NCBI GenBank assembly: GCA_045540715.1
Contig: JAZQHT010000008.1
Span: 1 to 17,304, forward strand
Origin: UMGS1279 sp045540715
GTDB taxonomy: Bacteria > Bacillota > Clostridia > Oscillospirales > Acutalibacteraceae
Reading direction: 5' to 3'
DNA: 17,304 nt
A program made the position numbers and the translations under genes. The notes beneath the pieces were generated by a model that saw only the letters and a program-made list of their open reading frames with translations, was not told where the DNA came from and ran no database searches. Below are positions 14,343 to 17,304 of this stretch, in pieces; the stretch's first letter is position 1; every line of letters begins with the position of its first letter.

Positions 14343-15145
14343 TGCAAGAAAGTTTTGCTAAAAACAGAATAGACGCGTTGCTTAACGCAAATCATCTGCC
14401 GCACGCAATTATTATTGAGGGCGACGGAGATAAAAAGTTGTCTTTAGCAAAATATCTTGCAAAGGCTTTTTTATGTGAAGAAAAAGCTACTGGTTGTAAC
14501 AGCTGTAAAAGCTGCCATTTAGTTGACGTTGGTACTCATCCCGATATTTTAACAATAGCACCCAGTTCTCCAAAATCAAAGATACACGCTGTTGAAAAAT
14601 TTCAAGAGTTATCTAACGAAATTATGTTGGCGCCATTTATGTCAAACGGCAGGGTAGTTCATATAACTGCCGGCGAAATACTTAACGATAGGTGCCAAAA
14701 CACTATGTTAAAAATATTAGAAGAACCGCCTAATAACCTATTGTTTATTATTACTACTACCAACACTTCAAATCTTTTAGATACTATAAAATCAAGAGCC
14801 GTTACTTTTAATATTGACGGTAGCGAAAATGAAGAACACGCTGAATTAAAAGAGATTGCTAAGAAAATTTTCAATAAAGCGGAACAAGGCAAAAGATATG
14901 AAATTTTGGTGGAACTAAATAAAATTTCCGACCGCGCCGAATTAGATTTACTTGTTTTGTTTATTAAGCAAATGGCGGTTGATAAATTAAAGGGAAAACA
15001 AATGGGTGAAGCATCTAGTTTTTCAGATAAACGCCTAAATAATATTGTTATCAATTTATCTGAACTTAAAAGAAAAATGGATTTAAACCCAAACAAAAAA
15101 TTGCTTTATGCCGTAATTTGTGATTATTTAACTGCAAATTATTAA
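14342..15145 (+). CDS. holB: DNA polymerase III delta' subunit (clamp loader)
   Basis: Delta' is the stator of the clamp loader that places the beta clamp on DNA. The 267-aa protein is short for the family but has its parts: HAIIIEGDGDKKLS (21-34), where the Walker A lysine/threonine pattern is lost, as expected for the non-ATPase delta'; a zinc module with C45, C52, C55 and C58; the helix AGEILNDRCQNTMLKILEEPP (110-130); and IKSRAVTF (149-156), in which the usual SRC cysteine is Ala. The ATG overlaps the trpS stop by one base (TAATG), suggesting coupled translation. A gamma/tau ATPase domain is excluded because the P-loop is missing. Confidence 0.9.
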   Translation: MQESFAKNRIDALLNANHLPHAIIIEGDGDKKLSLAKYLAKAFLCEEKATGCNSCKSCHLVDVGTHPDILTIAPSSPKSKIHAVEKFQELSNEIMLAPFMSNGRVVHITAGEILNDRCQNTMLKILEEPPNNLLFIITTTNTSNLLDTIKSRAVTFNIDGSENEEHAELKEIAKKIFNKAEQGKRYEILVELNKISDRAELDLLVLFIKQMAVDKLKGKQMGEASSFSDKRLNNIVINLSELKRKMDLNPNKKLLYAVICDYLTANY

Positions 15146-15168
15146 ATATAATATTTATATTATTTTAA

Positions 15169-15197
15169 TTGACAATCTAAATACGGTATTGTAAAAT
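15169..15197 (+). promoter_or_regulatory. Consensus promoter of the pyrH-frr-uppS-cdsA operon
   Basis: TTGACA (-35, 15169-15174), a 17-base spacer and TAAAAT (-10, 15192-15197). Transcription should start near 15204, so the leader is only about 23 bases and carries AGGGGG as the ribosome binding site. No intrinsic terminator for holB is seen in the AT-only bases 15146-15168. Confidence 0.88.
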
Positions 15198-15226
15198 AAA
15201 CTCAAGAAATAATAGGGGGCAAATTT

Positions 15227-15940
15227 ATGGAACCAAAATACAAAAGAGTGCTGCTTAAATTAAGTGGTGAAGCACTAGCGAAAGGCAAAGGCTTTGGACT
15301 AAATTTTGATATTGTAGCAGAAATTTGCAAAGCTGTTAAACAATGCGTAGATATGGGCGTTGAAATTGGTATTGTTGTTGGTGGCGGCAACTTCTGGCGC
15401 GGCCGTGAGGGTGGTAAAATGGACCGCACTCGTGCAGATCATATGGGTATGCTTGCAACAACCATTAACTCATTAGCACTAGCTGATGGACTTGAACAAG
15501 AAGGCGTTGAAGTTCGCGTTCAAACAGCAATAGATATGAAAGAAATTGCAGAACCTTATATTAGAAATCGTGCAACTCGCCATTTAGAAAAGGGCAGAGT
15601 AGTTGTTTTTGGTTGCGGTACAGGTAATCCTTTCTTCAGTACTGATACAGGTGCTGCGTTAAGAGCCGCTGAAATTGAAGCAGATATTATTATGAAAGCA
15701 ACTATGGTAGACGGTGTTTATGATAGTGACCCAAAATCAAATCCTGATGCTACAAAATATGATCATATATCTTTCCACGATGTACTCAACAAAGATTTAG
15801 CAGTTATGGATAGCACTGCGGCATCACTTTGTAAAGATAATGATATTCCTATTTTAGTTTTCAGCATTGATGAACCTGACAACATTTATAAAGCAGTTTG
15901 TGGTGAAACTGTTGGAACACTTGTAGATACTATTGATTAA
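15227..15940 (+). CDS. pyrH: Uridylate kinase (UMP kinase)
   Basis: PyrH converts UMP to UDP with ATP in pyrimidine nucleotide synthesis; bacterial enzymes are hexamers of the amino acid kinase fold. The 237-aa protein matches in length and motifs: KLSGEAL (11-17), VVGGGNFWRG (50-59) with GGKMDRTRADHMGM after it, and the nucleotide-binding GTGNPFFSTDTGAALRAAE (131-149). The C-terminal half has the KATMVDGVYDSDPK loop that follows in this family. It is the first gene after the promoter and lies 16 bases before frr. Confidence 0.98.
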   Translation: MEPKYKRVLLKLSGEALAKGKGFGLNFDIVAEICKAVKQCVDMGVEIGIVVGGGNFWRGREGGKMDRTRADHMGMLATTINSLALADGLEQEGVEVRVQTAIDMKEIAEPYIRNRATRHLEKGRVVVFGCGTGNPFFSTDTGAALRAAEIEADIIMKATMVDGVYDSDPKSNPDATKYDHISFHDVLNKDLAVMDSTAASLCKDNDIPILVFSIDEPDNIYKAVCGETVGTLVDTID

Positions 15941-15956
15941 ACGGAGGTAAATAAAA

Positions 15957-16511
15957 ATGAAACAATTATTAGCAAAAACAGAAGAAAGAATGGAAAGAAG
16001 AATAAATCATCTTGATACAGAATATAAAGCAATCAGAGCAGGTAGAGCAAATCCTGCAGTTTTAGATAAAGTTAAGGTTGATTACTATGGAACTCCAACA
16101 CCTGTAAATCAGGTGGCAACAGTTTCCGTTCCTGAAGCAAGAACTATAACAATTCAACCTTGGGATGCTTCAATTTTAAATTTAATTATGAAAGCAATTC
16201 AAACATCCGATATTGGTATCAACCCACAAAACGACGGTAAGATTTTGCGTTTAACTTTCCCACCTTTAACTGAGGACAGAAGAAAAGAAATAGTTAAAGA
16301 GGTTTCTAAAATTGCAGAAGATACTAAAATTCAAATCAGAAATGTTCGTAGAGATTCAATGGAATTGTTGAAGAAAATGAAAAAAGATGGCGAACTTACT
16401 GAAGATGATGTTAAAAACGGTGAAAAGAAAGTTCAAGACATCACTGATAAATATATTAAGATGGCTGACAAAATGTCAGATGCAAAAGAAAAAGAAGTAA
16501 TGGAGATTTAA
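15957..16511 (+). CDS. frr: Ribosome recycling factor
   Basis: RRF splits the post-termination ribosome together with EF-G. The 184-aa length is the family norm (185). Residues 1-30 and 104-184 form the long three-helix bundle. RAGRANP (27-33), VDYYGTPTPVNQVA (41-54) and the hinge into domain II with ITIQPWD (64-70) are all present. A GGAGG site lies before the ATG. Transcribed with pyrH as in most Firmicutes. Confidence 0.98.
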   Translation: MKQLLAKTEERMERRINHLDTEYKAIRAGRANPAVLDKVKVDYYGTPTPVNQVATVSVPEARTITIQPWDASILNLIMKAIQTSDIGINPQNDGKILRLTFPPLTEDRRKEIVKEVSKIAEDTKIQIRNVRRDSMELLKKMKKDGELTEDDVKNGEKKVQDITDKYIKMADKMSDAKEKEVMEI

Positions 16512-16512
16512 T

Positions 16513-17259
16513 ATGGGACTTTTTAGTCGCAAAAAAACTAATAAAATTGATATAACAGAATATAATTTACCAGAACATATTGGCATAATTATGGACGGAA
16601 ACGAACGATGGGCTAAACAAAGAAATTTACCTCGCTCTGCAGGACATAATGCAGGGGGAAAGGTATTCAGAGAAATAGCAAGATATTGTAGTGATATTGG
16701 TATAAAATATTTAACTGTATATGCTTTTTCAACTGAAAACTGGAAACGCCCTAAAAATGAAATTGATGCTTTGATGAAACTTTTTGAAGATTATTTACAA
16801 GAAGCAATACGAGATTTCAAAGATGATACTATCGTTGTTCGTTTTATCGGTGATAAATCTCCTTTTAGTGATAAATTAAAAAAACTTATGATAGAAAACG
16901 AAGAATATTCAAAGGACCGCGATGGTATGGTTTTGAATATTGCTATGAATTATGGAAGTAGAGATGAAATAGTAAAAGCCGTTAAAAATATTTCTTTCGG
17001 TGTTAAAAATGGTGATATTGATATAGACTCAATCAATGAAAATATGGTATCGGATTATTTGTATACATCAGGTCAACCTGACCCCGAATTTATCATCAGA
17101 CCTTCCGGCGAATATCGTTTGTCAAATTTTTTATTATGGCAATCAGCATACACTGAATTTATAATAATGAACAAACTGTGGCCTGATTTTACTTCCGCAG
17201 ATTTAGATGAAGCAATTAAAATTTTTAATCAGAGAAACCGTCGTTTTGGCGGTGTGTAA
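16513..17259 (+). CDS. uppS: Undecaprenyl diphosphate synthase
   Basis: This cis-prenyltransferase extends farnesyl diphosphate to the C55 carrier lipid used for peptidoglycan and teichoic acid. The 248-aa protein shows the catalytic Asp in IIMDGNERWAKQR (D28), the SAGHNAGG motif (42-49), YAFSTENWKRP, and a C-terminal RPSGEYRLSNFLLWQSAYTEF block with the arginines and Glu that bind isopentenyl diphosphate. In most family members this block reads RTSGE; here it reads RPSGE. The ATG lies one base after the frr stop, with GGAG inside the last frr codons. Confidence 0.97.
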   Translation: MGLFSRKKTNKIDITEYNLPEHIGIIMDGNERWAKQRNLPRSAGHNAGGKVFREIARYCSDIGIKYLTVYAFSTENWKRPKNEIDALMKLFEDYLQEAIRDFKDDTIVVRFIGDKSPFSDKLKKLMIENEEYSKDRDGMVLNIAMNYGSRDEIVKAVKNISFGVKNGDIDIDSINENMVSDYLYTSGQPDPEFIIRPSGEYRLSNFLLWQSAYTEFIIMNKLWPDFTSADLDEAIKIFNQRNRRFGGV

Positions 17260-17271
17260 GGAATGAAATGT

Positions 17272-17304
17272 ATGAATTCTCTTAAATCAAGACTTTTAAC
17301 AGCA
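17272..17304 (+). CDS. cdsA: Start of phosphatidate cytidylyltransferase (CdsA), cut by window end
   Basis: Only eleven codons are present (MNSLKSRLLTA). The basic, then hydrophobic opening fits the first residues of CdsA, and cdsA follows uppS in most Firmicutes. An in-frame ATG at 17263 directly abuts AAGGA (17258-17262), whereas the ATG at 17272 has it nine bases upstream, so the later start is more likely. The call rests mainly on gene order. Confidence 0.6.
   Translation, partial: MNSLKSRLLTA

Noticed and set aside
14659..15096. Minus-strand open frame of 145 codons
   Set aside because: It is the antisense shadow of holB, with a Ser/Leu/Phe-rich translation and no start signals.
15146..15168. 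AT-rich palindrome-like stretch as a holB terminator
   Set aside because: It has only A and T pairs in the possible stem and no clear T tract, so it is too weak to call.
1..17304. CRISPR arrays, tRNA or rRNA genes, prophage or toxin-antitoxin modules
   Set aside because: No regularly spaced repeats, no cloverleaf-like or rRNA segments, and no matching proteins were found; the small HTH gene has no toxin partner beside it.

Overview
The window looks like a contig from an AT-rich Gram-positive bacterium of the class Clostridia, probably from a metagenome. The evidence is the low GC content, the Shine-Dalgarno (SD) sites of the AGGAGG type before most genes, the yloU-fakA(yloV)-recG and pyrH-frr-uppS-cdsA gene orders typical of Firmicutes, and the small HTH and phosphocholine genes. 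No mobile element, CRISPR array, tRNA or rRNA was found.

Left end (1-233) is not genomic. It holds one full and one partial copy of what I recognise as the MGI/BGISEQ library adapter pair, joined through the same 10-base index. Between the copies lies a 100-base duplicate of 476-575. Real sequence starts near 234, inside a potassium channel gene whose 3' end is therefore missing.

234-5333 (minus strand) is one tightly spaced operon. Its order is a small HTH regulator (TTG start), licD, a licC-licA fusion with an N-terminal winged-helix-like segment, a 37-aa membrane miniprotein, a sodium:solute symporter and a voltage-gated K+ channel. The first enzymes match import, phosphorylation and CTP activation of choline followed by LicD transfer to a surface glycan, so I read it as a phosphocholine decoration locus. 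The choline specificity of the symporter and the role of the channel are inferences. Overlapping inverted repeats lie upstream of the regulator.

5455-11188 (minus strand) is a second operon. A sigma-A type promoter (11160-11188) is followed by an orphan peptide-type ABC solute-binding lipoprotein, the Asp23 protein YloU, fatty acid kinase FakA and RecG helicase, and a strong intrinsic terminator at 5444-5481. A GC-rich hairpin sits inside the first codons of recG.

11198-12153: ymdB (minus strand) and a PLP aminotransferase (plus strand) diverge from an AT-rich spacer that holds a good promoter for each. 12153-15145 (plus strand) holds aminotransferase, trpS and holB, with trpS and holB overlapping by one base. 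15169-17304 (plus strand) starts with a consensus promoter and continues pyrH-frr-uppS and the first codons of cdsA, which join UMP phosphorylation, ribosome recycling, undecaprenyl diphosphate synthesis and phospholipid synthesis.
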